A DNA stretch of 64,000 bases from Liquorilactobacillus cacaonum DSM 21116 (GCF_001436735.1 NZ_AYZE01000005.1:62001-126000), one strand, 5' to 3'. Numbered from the stretch's first letter, positions 37,463 to 45,743 are shown. Notes: a model not told the origin generated them from the letters alone. Made by a program: numbers and translations.

Positions 37463-37945
37463 TCAAAATTTTTTTAACAAATCCATAAAATTCAGAATCG
37501 GATCACTTGGCACCATCTGGGCAGTAATATTAACTCCAAGACTATGTAATTCTTGAAAAGCATCAACATCTGACTGAACAACATTAATAGAACTCGTTAT
37601 AGATTTTGTTTCGTCAGACTGTGACATATTTCCAACATTAACTGTTTTTATCTCTACACCATTTTGAATTAAATTCACCAATACTCGCGGATGCCTTACG
37701 AGAATAAAAACTTTTTGTGAATCATACCTACCCTCGTTAATATTATTGCTTGCCCTTGTTTCATTTAAGATGCTCAAATTAATCCCTGCAGGCTTTGCTA
37801 ATTTGATTCCTGCCTTAGCAACTTCTGAATTTGACACTTCATCATCTATCACCATGATTCTTGTCGCCCCAACCACATTAGTCCACATATTTGCAACTTG
37901 ACCATGCAACAACCGGCCATCAATTCTTACTGCAGTAATTGCCAT
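37463..37945 (-). CDS. PTS mannose-family EIIB
   Basis: Phosphotransfer subunit (160 aa), starting MAITAVRIDGRLLHGQVANMW, with the phospho-His in RLLHGQV (H14). First gene of the operon, behind a promoter with an inverted-repeat operator candidate and a cre-like site. The mannose class covers amino sugars and many hexoses. Association with murQ suggests MurNAc or a MurNAc-containing substrate. Confidence 0.92.
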   Translation of the reverse strand: MAITAVRIDGRLLHGQVANMWTNVVGATRIMVIDDEVSNSEVAKAGIKLAKPAGINLSILNETRASNNINEGRYDSQKVFILVRHPRVLVNLIQNGVEIKTVNVGNMSQSDETKSITSSINVVQSDVDAFQELHSLGVNITAQMVPSDPILNFMDLLKKF

Positions 37946-38035
37946 TCATCATACATCCTCTCTAAAGAATTCATTTATTTAAAAAAAAATCATCTTGAAT
38001 AATTATTAATTAAATATCAATAATTATTAAAAATG

Positions 38036-38041
38036 ATTATA
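38036..38041 (-). promoter_or_regulatory. -10 element of the PTS-murQ operon
   Basis: TATAAT on the minus strand, about 90 bases before EIIB, with a weak TTTCAA-like -35. The inverted repeat at 38068-38106 lies just upstream. Confidence 0.45.
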
Positions 38042-38067
38042 GCACTTCTATCTTTTTTTGAAATAAG

Positions 38068-38106
38068 ATTTCATAATATACATTATTAAATAGGATATTA
38101 TGAAAT
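38068..38106. promoter_or_regulatory. Perfect 12-bp inverted repeat, candidate RpiR/MurR operator
   Basis: ATTTCATAATAT (38068-38079) and ATATTATGAAAT (38095-38106), 15-base spacer, between the RpiR-family regulator gene and the PTS operon and next to its promoter. The position and symmetry fit a repressor site. Confidence 0.55.
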
Positions 38107-38126
38107 TATATTTTATTTAATACCAA

Positions 38127-38140
38127 CGAAAGCGTTCTCT
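38127..38140 (+). promoter_or_regulatory. cre-like site upstream of the PTS-murQ operon
   Basis: CGAAAGCGTTCTCT matches the cre consensus except for the first base. It abuts the regulator gene stop and lies upstream of the PTS promoter, suggesting CcpA control. Confidence 0.4.
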
Positions 38141-39003
38141 TATTTTCGATAATTAAGTCCCTTACGATACTCAGCAACAATCTCATATGAGTTTCTGAGC
38201 ATTCCCACATTAACTTCATAGTTTTGACTAACAAAATAATAGAAAATAATATCAATCGCACTAAACTGTGATAATAAAGAACTTGTCGCAGCTATTCGAT
38301 GATTGCTTTCTTTGGAAGGTGCAGTATGCACAATATTTTTTATGTATCTCTCTAATATACTGTTTTCTCTACCAACTATAGCAATTATCGGAAATTCATT
38401 CTTCCATGCATACGTTGCTGCATCAACTATTTCTGGTGACTTACCTGAATTAGAGATCAACCAAATAATGGTATCACCTCGATTGTTTGCTAATTGCGGT
38501 AACATTGAATTCAAATCGTGTTCAGCAATTGCTAAATAACCTAGTCTACTCCATTTTTGTGCAATGTTTTCTGCAACAAGTGCAGACGCTCCTACACCAA
38601 AAACAATAATTTGTCTATATTTAAGAAGCTCAGCAACAAAAGGTTTCAATTCTCGTTCATCTAATTGTTCAAACGTTTCTTTAACAGCCCTTTGTGCATT
38701 GGCCAACAATTTTTGCTTTATTGAGTCAAGTGATTCATTTGCAAAAATATCTTCATAACTTGTTTTCAGACTTTCTTTTGATAAGTCCGCAGATAATTCA
38801 ATCTTAAATGCCATAAAACTTTCTTTCTTCAAATCTTTTACAAATCTTATGACGGTCGCTGGACTCGAATTTGCTACCTTTGCTAACTGTGCAACTTTCA
38901 TTTTTATAACTTCATTCGGATTCTCAAGAATATAATTTGCAACTTTCCTCTTTCCTTTTGAAAGCTTTGGTAAAAAATTCAGTATTTCATTTTCAATAGA
39001 CAA
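38140..39003 (-). CDS. RpiR-family transcriptional regulator (MurR-like)
   Basis: 287 aa: an N-terminal helix-turn-helix (KVAQLAKVANSSPATVIRFVKDL, here split by helices, residues about 35-57) and a C-terminal SIS sugar-phosphate domain (about 130-260). SIS regulators of this family sense sugar phosphates; next to murQ the expected effector is MurNAc-6-P. It is transcribed in the same direction as the PTS operon, upstream of the inverted repeat. Confidence 0.88.
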   Translation of the reverse strand: MSIENEILNFLPKLSKGKRKVANYILENPNEVIKMKVAQLAKVANSSPATVIRFVKDLKKESFMAFKIELSADLSKESLKTSYEDIFANESLDSIKQKLLANAQRAVKETFEQLDERELKPFVAELLKYRQIIVFGVGASALVAENIAQKWSRLGYLAIAEHDLNSMLPQLANNRGDTIIWLISNSGKSPEIVDAATYAWKNEFPIIAIVGRENSILERYIKNIVHTAPSKESNHRIAATSSLLSQFSAIDIIFYYFVSQNYEVNVGMLRNSYEIVAEYRKGLNYRK

Positions 39004-39100
39004 TACCTTTTCCTCCCCACTCTATACAGATTTACCTTAGTAATAAACGGTTAATATTTTTTAATCAACTTCATTATTTTTTAATAACATTAAAAAAAAC

Positions 39101-39129
39101 TTGTTTTTCAAATATCTATGTGATATTTT
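39101..39129 (+). promoter_or_regulatory. Promoter of the ABC exporter leader
   Basis: TTGTTT (39101-39106), 17-base spacer, TATTTT (39124-39129), about 42 bases before the leader peptide ATG. Moderate match. Confidence 0.4.
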
Positions 39130-39170
39130 AAATTACGTTGAATTATATTAAAAAAAGGAGGAATCGTACT

Positions 39171-39254
39171 ATGATTTTATTAATTGATTTAAAACGTATA
39201 GAAACATTCAATTTATTTGTACTACCGATTCCTTCGCAACTTATGTTTAATTAG
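39171..39254 (+). CDS. Leader peptide of the heterodimeric ABC exporter operon
   Basis: 27 codons, ATG with AAAAAGGAGG 9 bases upstream, ending in TAG. The peptide is hydrophobic, with LFVLPIPSQL near its end. A tandem repeat and a strong terminator follow before the exporter genes. The layout (strong start, short ORF, terminator, two ABC half-transporters) is that of translation-dependent attenuation such as bmrB ahead of bmrCD in Bacillus subtilis. Sequence similarity to BmrB is not claimed. Confidence 0.65.
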   Translation: MILLIDLKRIETFNLFVLPIPSQLMFN

Positions 39255-39330
39255 CATACAATAAAAATTTTAACTTGTATATGATTAATTAGCATACAAT
39301 AAAAATTTTAACTTGTATATGATTAATTAG
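39249..39330 (+). repeat. Tandem 38-bp direct repeat in the exporter leader
   Basis: Two identical 38-bp units (39249-39286 and 39287-39324) plus a 6-base partial third copy (AATTAG). Each unit can fold as ATACAA/TTGTAT around AAAATTTT. The first unit contains the leader peptide stop codon and the partial copy runs into the terminator. Confidence 0.9.
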
Positions 39331-39362
39331 ACTCTGTCCATTGCTTAGGACAGAGTCTTTTT
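39329..39362 (+). terminator. Leader terminator ahead of the ABC exporter genes
   Basis: AGACTCTGTCC pairs perfectly with GGACAGAGTCT around an 8-base loop, followed by TTTT and a T-rich stretch. It is placed 75 bases after the leader peptide stop and 30 before the exporter start. Confidence 0.85.
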
Positions 39363-39391
39363 GTGTATTTTTTAATTTTAAGGAGAAAAAA

Positions 39392-41146
39392 ATGAACTAC
39401 ATTATAAAACATTTATTAATCTACTTTGGTCAGCATAAATCACGTTATATCATCGTTTTTGTTTTTATGGTTTTCGCAAGCTTATTAGCTGTCTCACCCA
39501 CATATATTATTCGTCTAATAATTGATGCAATAGTCCAGAAAAATCTTTCTACAAATTCATTAATCGAGTTTATGCTTAGTTTTGCACTAATTATTATTCT
39601 ATCGTACCTAACTGAAGCTATCTGGACATTCTTTCTTTTTACTGGTTCATATGACTTGCAAAAAGAATTACGGACTAACTTAATGACCCATTTTTTAAAG
39701 ATGGGTGCTCCATTTTTTCACCGTTTCAAAACAGGTGACTTAATAACACGTTCAACTGATGATGTAAATGTCATGGGAATGACCGTTGGATATGGATTGA
39801 TGGTCTTTTTAAACACCAGCCTTTATTTGACCTTTATTATTCTAATGATGATTGTCACTGTTTCTTGGAAATTAACATTATTTGCCCTACTACCAATGCC
39901 CATTCTTGCCTATTTTATTTTTAAATGGGGAACACAAGTTGATGCTAAATTTACTGAAGCCCAAAATTCTGTCTCCGAGATGAATAGTGAAGTATTAGAG
40001 ATTGTAGACGGTCAACGTGTTGTTAGAGCATTTGGTTTAGAGGATGAAATGACCAAAAAATTTGAAGATAAAGTTCTTAAATCACGAATTCAAAATGATA
40101 TTGTCTCTGAACTTGATTCACGTTTTATGCCCCTAATAACAATAGTCCTTGCTATTAGTTATATTTTTAGTTTTGGTCTAGGATCTTATCTTGTAGCACA
40201 ACAACAGATTTCAATTGGCGCCATGATTTCATTTCAGGTCTATCTGACAATGATAGTTTGGCCAATGATTTCAGCTGGCGACTTGGTTAATACTATGCAA
40301 CAAGGTGCTGCTTCATGGCGTAGAATCAATCAAGTGCTTCAAGCAAGTGATAATCTTGAATTACCTAGTAATTGCGAACTTCAGCATATAGAATCAATTA
40401 ATTTTTCAGATTTTCACTTTAGTTACGAACATAATGGACGCCAAATCCTTGATGGTATCAATCTTTCGATTAAAAGTGGGCAAGTAATCGGTATTGTGGG
40501 TAAAACTGGTAGTGGAAAAACTACACTTCTCCGCCAACTTGGGCATCGCTATCCTTACTCTAACGAACTTCCTTTTATTAACGGCAATACCATAACGTCT
40601 TATCGTACATTTGATCTTCGAGCAAAAATTGCCGAAGTCCCCCAAGAACACACTCTTTTCTCGCGTACAATCCGAGAAAATTTATTATTTGGAGACTCTA
40701 ATGCAACCGATAACCAACTTTGGCAGGCACTTAAAATGGCCTGTTTAGATGATGATATCAAAAGAATGAAAGACGGACTAGATACCCTAGTAGGAGAAAA
40801 AGGGATTTCTTTATCAGGTGGACAAAAACAAAGACTATCTTTGGCGCGAGCTTTCTTAAGAAAAAGTGAAGTTCTCATTCTAGACGACGCACTCTCAGCA
40901 GTTGATGCAAAAACAGAACAAACTATTATAGATAATTTAAAGTCAAAAATTACAACAAAAATCTCACTTATTGTCAGTCATCGACTTTCAGCTGTTAGTG
41001 CTGCGGATTTAATTATTGTGTTAGACGAAGGAAAAGTCACCCAATCCGGTTCACATCAAGCTTTAATTCATAAACCCGGATGGTATCAAGAACAATATCA
41101 TCATCAACAAATTAAGGAGGCAAGAAAATTTGATAATCACCATTAA
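39392..41146 (+). CDS. Heterodimeric ABC exporter subunit with degenerate Walker B (LmrC/BmrC-like)
   Basis: 584 aa, six membrane helices then an ATPase domain: Walker A GKTGSGKTTLL, signature LSGGQKQRLSLARAF, and Walker B EVLILDDALSAVD. The second Asp replaces the catalytic Glu, as in the inactive site of heterodimeric exporters. The start at 39392 has AAGGAG upstream; an in-frame TTG at 39341 lies inside the terminator and is rejected. It overlaps the second subunit by 17 bases. Probable multidrug export across the membrane. Confidence 0.92.
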   Translation: MNYIIKHLLIYFGQHKSRYIIVFVFMVFASLLAVSPTYIIRLIIDAIVQKNLSTNSLIEFMLSFALIIILSYLTEAIWTFFLFTGSYDLQKELRTNLMTHFLKMGAPFFHRFKTGDLITRSTDDVNVMGMTVGYGLMVFLNTSLYLTFIILMMIVTVSWKLTLFALLPMPILAYFIFKWGTQVDAKFTEAQNSVSEMNSEVLEIVDGQRVVRAFGLEDEMTKKFEDKVLKSRIQNDIVSELDSRFMPLITIVLAISYIFSFGLGSYLVAQQQISIGAMISFQVYLTMIVWPMISAGDLVNTMQQGAASWRRINQVLQASDNLELPSNCELQHIESINFSDFHFSYEHNGRQILDGINLSIKSGQVIGIVGKTGSGKTTLLRQLGHRYPYSNELPFINGNTITSYRTFDLRAKIAEVPQEHTLFSRTIRENLLFGDSNATDNQLWQALKMACLDDDIKRMKDGLDTLVGEKGISLSGGQKQRLSLARAFLRKSEVLILDDALSAVDAKTEQTIIDNLKSKITTKISLIVSHRLSAVSAADLIIVLDEGKVTQSGSHQALIHKPGWYQEQYHHQQIKEARKFDNHH

Positions 41147-42878
41147 TCGACTACTAAGCTATCTTAAATATTATAAAAATCAATTTATTATTGGTACTGT
41201 GTTACTTCTTTTAGCCTCCGGATTAGAATTATATTCTCCAATGGTTGCAAAAAATATGATTGACAAAGTAATAACACCCGCCTCTAAAACTGGAATTTTA
41301 AATTTTGACTTTTTACTCATCCTACTTTCCATCTACTTAGGTTTGAATATTTTCGGTGCTTTATTTAGATACATTAGCCTTTTACTTCTACGTAAAATGT
41401 CTAACAAAATCGTTCAGAAAATGCGGGCACAACTCTTTTTTCATATGCATCAGCTTCCAATATCTTATTTTGATAAAATGCCCTCTGGCAAAGTTGTTGC
41501 ACGTATTACCAATGATACCGAAGTTCTTCGTAGCAACTTCTATGTTAATGTTATTAGTAATTTATTGAGTAACCTAATTCAAGTTGTTGGATCTTATATT
41601 GCACTATTTTTTTTAAATAAAACACTTAGTTTCTACCTGCTTATAATTATTCCAATCTTGTTTCTTTGGCAAAAATTTTATACAAAATATGCTTCTTCCT
41701 ATAATGTCACCATGCGTGAATATATTTCACAAATTAGTGGTCAACTAAATGAATTTGTGCAAGGTATTGCTATTATTCAAGCATTCCAAAAAGAACAACA
41801 ACTATTAAAAGAGTTTAAGTCAACTATCAAAAAATGGGTTACTGTCGGTAAAAAGTCACTTCTTCTCGACACAAGTATTGCTTGGGGATTTGCAACTTTA
41901 TTACGCAATATAACCATTTTGCTAATGCTCTCCATTCTTTCTTGGCTATTTCTAGATGGTCATTTAGCAATCTCAGTTGGCCTCTTGTATGTATTAATTG
42001 ATTACATCAATCGTCTTTTTGATCCAATTGATGGATTTGTACAAACTGTGGCTAATGTACAGCAATCACTTGCTGCAGGCAAACGTATTTTTGAATTTTA
42101 TGATGAACCAACAGAATCTGTAGAAGAAGCAAACATCATGATAACAAAAGGAATAATCGAGTTTAACAACATCTCTTTTAGTTATGTACCTGGACAACAA
42201 ATTTTGCATTCAATCAACTTTCATGTCTCACCTGGTGAAACAGTTGCACTTGTTGGTCAAACAGGCTCCGGAAAATCGAGTATCCTCAACTTACTTTTTC
42301 GCTTTTACGATCCACAAAAAGGAAATATCTCAATCGATAACCAAATTATTTCCCATTATAGCCGTCAAAGTATACGTAAATCAATGGCTATTGTGATGCA
42401 AGATCCATATCTCTTTACGGGTACTATTGAAAGTAATATTAGTATGGGACGCAAAAATATCACTCCACAGATGTCTATAACAGCTCTCAAACAAGTTGGA
42501 GGAGCATATTTAATAGCTCGTTATTCAGATGGCATAAATCACCCAGTTGTTGAAAAAGGAACAGAATTTTCTAGTGGCGAACGTCAATTAATTAGCTTCG
42601 CACGAGCACTAGTTTCAAATCCCAAGATACTAATTTTAGACGAAGCAACTAGCCACGTTGATACCGAAACAGAAATTATTATCCAAAAAGCAATGCAGAG
42701 ACTTAAAAAAGGAAGAACTACCTTTATCATTGCCCACCGTTTATCAACAATTAAAGATTCGAACCAAATTCTAGTATTAAACAGAGGAGAAATCATAGAG
42801 CACGGTACACATGACATTCTTGTACAAAAAAATGGACTATATCACCAAATGTACAGTATGCAGTCTGAACAACTTTAA
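41130..42878 (+). CDS. Heterodimeric ABC exporter subunit with intact Walker B (LmrD/BmrD-like)
   Basis: 582 aa, six membrane helices and an ATPase domain: Walker A GQTGSGKSSIL, signature FSSGERQLISFARAL (deviating from LSGGQ) and Walker B KILILDEATSHVD with the catalytic Glu, H-loop IAHRLS. The deviant signature would face the partner's degenerate site, a normal feature of such pairs. The TTG start has AAGGAGG 9 bases upstream and lies within the end of the first subunit, so translation is coupled. Confidence 0.92.
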   Translation: MIITINRLLSYLKYYKNQFIIGTVLLLLASGLELYSPMVAKNMIDKVITPASKTGILNFDFLLILLSIYLGLNIFGALFRYISLLLLRKMSNKIVQKMRAQLFFHMHQLPISYFDKMPSGKVVARITNDTEVLRSNFYVNVISNLLSNLIQVVGSYIALFFLNKTLSFYLLIIIPILFLWQKFYTKYASSYNVTMREYISQISGQLNEFVQGIAIIQAFQKEQQLLKEFKSTIKKWVTVGKKSLLLDTSIAWGFATLLRNITILLMLSILSWLFLDGHLAISVGLLYVLIDYINRLFDPIDGFVQTVANVQQSLAAGKRIFEFYDEPTESVEEANIMITKGIIEFNNISFSYVPGQQILHSINFHVSPGETVALVGQTGSGKSSILNLLFRFYDPQKGNISIDNQIISHYSRQSIRKSMAIVMQDPYLFTGTIESNISMGRKNITPQMSITALKQVGGAYLIARYSDGINHPVVEKGTEFSSGERQLISFARALVSNPKILILDEATSHVDTETEIIIQKAMQRLKKGRTTFIIAHRLSTIKDSNQILVLNRGEIIEHGTHDILVQKNGLYHQMYSMQSEQL

Positions 42879-42961
42879 ATACTCTAAGCATATCATTTAG
42901 CTATGACATTATTTTTGTACTAAAGTGAAGATGTTCTTAAAAAATCAGGAGGGAGCACTTT

Positions 42962-43801
42962 ATGAAAATTCCAAATAGATTATTAAATGATGGACATCTA
43001 ATTCCAAAAATTGGTCTCGGTACCTATCAAATTCGCGGTGGGCAAGGAATTGATCAAGTTTTATCAGCTATTCAAGATGGGTACCGCCTCTTAGATACCT
43101 CGACTAATTACGATAGCGAAGGTATTGTAGGTGAGGCAATTCGTCGTTCTGGTATTCCACGATCCGAATTCTTTGTTACCAGTAAATTGCCTGGCAAGTA
43201 TCATCACTATGATGATGCACTGCTGATGATTCAAGAGTCCCTTTGTCGAATGGGTTTAGAATACTTTGATTTGTATCTAATTCATTGGCCGTTACCAAAA
43301 ATAGGCTTATATGTTCAAGCTTGGCGAGCACTTATTACTGCAAAAAAACTTGGTCTCTGCCGTTCTATTGGTGTTTCTAATTTTGAACCAGAACATCTTG
43401 ATAAAATAATTACAGAAACTGGTGTAACTCCCGTTATTAATCAAATTGAAATACACCCGTATTGGATACAAAAAAAATTATTAAGAGAAAATGAAAAAAG
43501 AAATATTTTAACTGAAGCTTGGAGCCCTTTAGGACGGGGTAACAGTATCCTTCAAGAAAAAATTATCACAGATTTGTCTGAAAAATATCAAAAAAATGTT
43601 GGCCAGATTGTTTTGCGTTGGCATGTACAACGCGGAGTAATCCCAATTCCTAAGTCTAGCAATTTGAATCATCAACGTGAAAACACTGATATCTTTGATT
43701 TCTCTCTTACTTCTAAGGAAATTGATGCCATCAATAGTCTTTCAAAGCCAACTGGTAGAATTGATAATCAAGATCCTAATAACTACGAAGAATTCGATTA
43801 G
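42962..43801 (+). CDS. Aldo/keto reductase
   Basis: 279-aa NADPH-dependent reductase of the AKR5-like group. The catalytic tetrad is visible as LDTSTNYDSEG (Asp, Tyr), VTSKL (Lys) and YLIHWPLP (His). The cofactor segment IPIPKSSNLNHQRENTDIF is near the end. GGAGGG precedes the ATG. It follows the exporter by 83 bases and may be partly co-transcribed. Substrate unknown (carbonyls, 2,5-diketo-D-gluconate-like). Confidence 0.9.
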   Translation: MKIPNRLLNDGHLIPKIGLGTYQIRGGQGIDQVLSAIQDGYRLLDTSTNYDSEGIVGEAIRRSGIPRSEFFVTSKLPGKYHHYDDALLMIQESLCRMGLEYFDLYLIHWPLPKIGLYVQAWRALITAKKLGLCRSIGVSNFEPEHLDKIITETGVTPVINQIEIHPYWIQKKLLRENEKRNILTEAWSPLGRGNSILQEKIITDLSEKYQKNVGQIVLRWHVQRGVIPIPKSSNLNHQRENTDIFDFSLTSKEIDAINSLSKPTGRIDNQDPNNYEEFD

Positions 43802-43874
43802 TATCATCAATAACGTAACTACTCAAAGCCATCCTTTTACTTATAAATTAAATTGATAAATTTAAAAAATTAAT

Positions 43875-43928
43875 AAAAAAATCAGGAACTAGTTCAAAAC
43901 ATACCTTTTGATCTGGCCCTGATTTTTT
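43875..43928 (+). terminator. Terminator of the aldo/keto reductase gene
   Basis: AAAAAATCAGG pairs with CCTGATTTTTT; the inner part (ACTAGTTCAAAA with TTTTGATCTGG) also pairs. It belongs to the recurrent family seen elsewhere in the window. Confidence 0.75.
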
Positions 43929-44028
43929 ATTTTTGCTTCAATCTCGCCAGAAAAGTATAGACCTTTTTTGTTTTTAAAAGATAATCGAAGTTAATCTAAC
44001 GAAAATTTAACTTTTTGCCAAAAATATG

Positions 44029-44057
44029 TTTACTTGCTAAGTATAATATGATATAAA
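44029..44057 (+). promoter_or_regulatory. Promoter of tRNA-Asn
   Basis: TTTACT (44029-44034), 17-base spacer, TATAAA (44052-44057), 21 bases before the tRNA. Confidence 0.45.
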
Positions 44058-44078
44058 TATATACATGTTAATAATAAT

Positions 44079-44150
44079 TGCTCAGTAGTTCAGTGGTAGA
44101 ATAATTGACTGTTAATCAAGAGGTCGTAGGTTCGAACCCTACCTGAGCAG
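44079..44150 (+). tRNA. tRNA-Asn (anticodon GTT)
   Basis: 72 bases. The acceptor TGCTCAG pairs with CTGAGCA, with discriminator G. The anticodon loop is CTGTTAA (GTT) and the T arm GTAGG/CCTAC with TTCGAAC. The anticodon stem has an A-G mismatch at its base and the D stem is weak (GTTC/GAAT). CCA not encoded. Single gene with its own terminator. Confidence 0.9.
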
Positions 44151-44158
44151 CTAACCTA

Positions 44159-44191
44159 AAGTATTTCGCTAATTAGTGAAGTGCTTTTTTT
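44159..44191 (+). terminator. Terminator of tRNA-Asn
   Basis: AAGTATTTCGC pairs with GTGAAGTGCTT with G-T pairs, followed by a T run. Confidence 0.7.
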
Positions 44192-44253
44192 GTGTGTTAT
44201 AGATAATTAAAACTTATCTTATCGTACGCAAAATTATTATCCAAATTTTAAAC

Positions 44254-45513
44254 TTATTCGAAATGATATTTTTTTTCACGTATTGGATTCAAAAAATGTA
44301 ATCCGCTACCTTCAAGTTCTTTAATGGCTTCGTTAGGCTTACTTGAATGCCAAATAACTGTTTTTTTTGCAGCGACATTCATGGCAATTTCACAAATCTC
44401 TTCTCTTGTAGCATGCCCAGACACTCCAATATCAATAAATTCACTATTTCTATTTCTTAAAAAACTTTTTAACCTTTGATAATGTAAATCATATTCTCCA
44501 ATCGGATCCCCGTTGCAATGCACATAGATAAATTTATAAAAATTTGAAAGATTTTCAAGGTTCTCAAAGCTATTTTGTAAACAAAAATGACTAATATTAT
44601 TCATAATCGTTAAAATTGTCACTGGAATCAGCCCTATGGTATTATTTAATCCCAAATTACCATCATCCAATACAAAAATTGGGTCTGATTCAGTAAATTC
44701 TCTTAACACCTTCGCATATTGTTTTTCCCATACGATTGGCTTATTAAGTTCATTTGCTAATCGATTTAATTCTAATACGCGCTCGATATTCCTAGGATAC
44801 GGGTTAATAACAATTAAATCGTTATTCTTGTTTAAAATATCTTCAAAATCACGTAAACATTTTAATTCCACATTTATCTTCTTATTTTCTTTTAAACCGC
44901 TTTTTTCAGGAAAACTGAAACTTGTTGCCTCTAGAATCAATAAATCTAATTGTTTTTTTTTAAATATCGTTATCCATTTATTAACATCTTCTTTATGTGG
45001 TCCATTTAATCTCACATCTCCAGACTGACCAAAAGAATGCTTACCATCTTCAATCAGAAATGCAGCAACTCCCAGAACATCATGATCACTTTGATACGCC
45101 GTTACTGTTAAATCTCCAATATTCACAGGTACTTCATAATCGAAAATTTGAAAATTGACATTAAGAGCCAAATCCAAACCCTGTTTAACAAGACTGCAAT
45201 ATAGTTTATATGAAGAACGCGATAAATAGACAGGAATATCACTCTTAAGATATGCTAAGGCTGCAGTATGATCTAAATGTAAATGCGTAATAAAAATCGC
45301 TTCATGCTTATAGCGCACATTTGTTTTTCTTTCTTCACCAAAAAGCTCTGGAAAATTTGGAAGAACATGTTTTTCTATCAATGATTGAGCTGTTCCAATT
45401 TGAAAATTGACAGTCATTCCAAAATCCGTAATTATTCTTGTAGAAGAAGTACTAAATTCTGCAATACTTGCTCCAATTGTATTTAATCCATTTAAAAATC
45501 TGATATTCGTCAT
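44254..45513 (-). CDS. MBL/beta-CASP-fold hydrolase, RNase J-like but shorter
   Basis: About 419 aa. The metal motif HLHLDH is near residue 75. QSDHDVLG, SGDVR and EATSF follow as later ligands, and GVSGHATREEI is a beta-CASP motif. This is the layout of RNase J/CPSF73-type nucleases, though RNase J is about 555 aa and has a C-terminal domain missing here. I start at the ATG at 45513 (MTNIRFLNGLNTIGAS); the GTG at 45528 is an alternative. Stand-alone gene. Nucleic-acid hydrolase activity is inferred. Confidence 0.8.
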   Translation of the reverse strand: MTNIRFLNGLNTIGASIAEFSTSSTRIITDFGMTVNFQIGTAQSLIEKHVLPNFPELFGEERKTNVRYKHEAIFITHLHLDHTAALAYLKSDIPVYLSRSSYKLYCSLVKQGLDLALNVNFQIFDYEVPVNIGDLTVTAYQSDHDVLGVAAFLIEDGKHSFGQSGDVRLNGPHKEDVNKWITIFKKKQLDLLILEATSFSFPEKSGLKENKKINVELKCLRDFEDILNKNNDLIVINPYPRNIERVLELNRLANELNKPIVWEKQYAKVLREFTESDPIFVLDDGNLGLNNTIGLIPVTILTIMNNISHFCLQNSFENLENLSNFYKFIYVHCNGDPIGEYDLHYQRLKSFLRNRNSEFIDIGVSGHATREEICEIAMNVAAKKTVIWHSSKPNEAIKELEGSGLHFLNPIREKKYHFE

Positions 45514-45680
45514 TCGGTTAACTCTCACCTTCTATTTCCAATACTACTAGTGTTTCGCAGAGCTATGCTTGAAATTCTACTCCACACTTTAAAAAGTATA
45601 CTCATTAATAATGGTTTTATCCCCCAATATTCTGTAAATCTTTCGTATCACATAAGTAAAACCAGAAATTTATTTCTGTA

Positions 45681-45719
45681 AATAAAAAAACCGGAATAAA
45701 AATACCGATTTTTTTTATT
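45681..45719. terminator. Bidirectional terminator in a divergent intergenic region
   Basis: AAAAAAACCGG pairs with CCGATTTTTTT around AATAAAAATA, with T-runs on both strands. It lies between the divergent beta-CASP and thioesterase genes, where no known transcript ends. Confidence 0.6.
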
Positions 45720-45727
45720 CAAGTAAA

Positions 45728-45743
45728 TGTTTCATGTGAAACA
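45728..45743. other. parS-like site 2
   Basis: TGTTTCATGTGAAACA is the exact reverse complement of the 16-mer at 32786-32801 and one base away from the ParB consensus. Intergenic. Confidence 0.65.

Noticed and set aside
39249-39330. CRISPR array
   Set aside because: Only two direct repeats in immediate tandem, no spacers and no cas genes.
39341-39391. Upstream in-frame extension of the first ABC exporter subunit
   Set aside because: The TTG at 39341 lies in the loop of the leader terminator; the ATG at 39392 has a proper AAGGAG.
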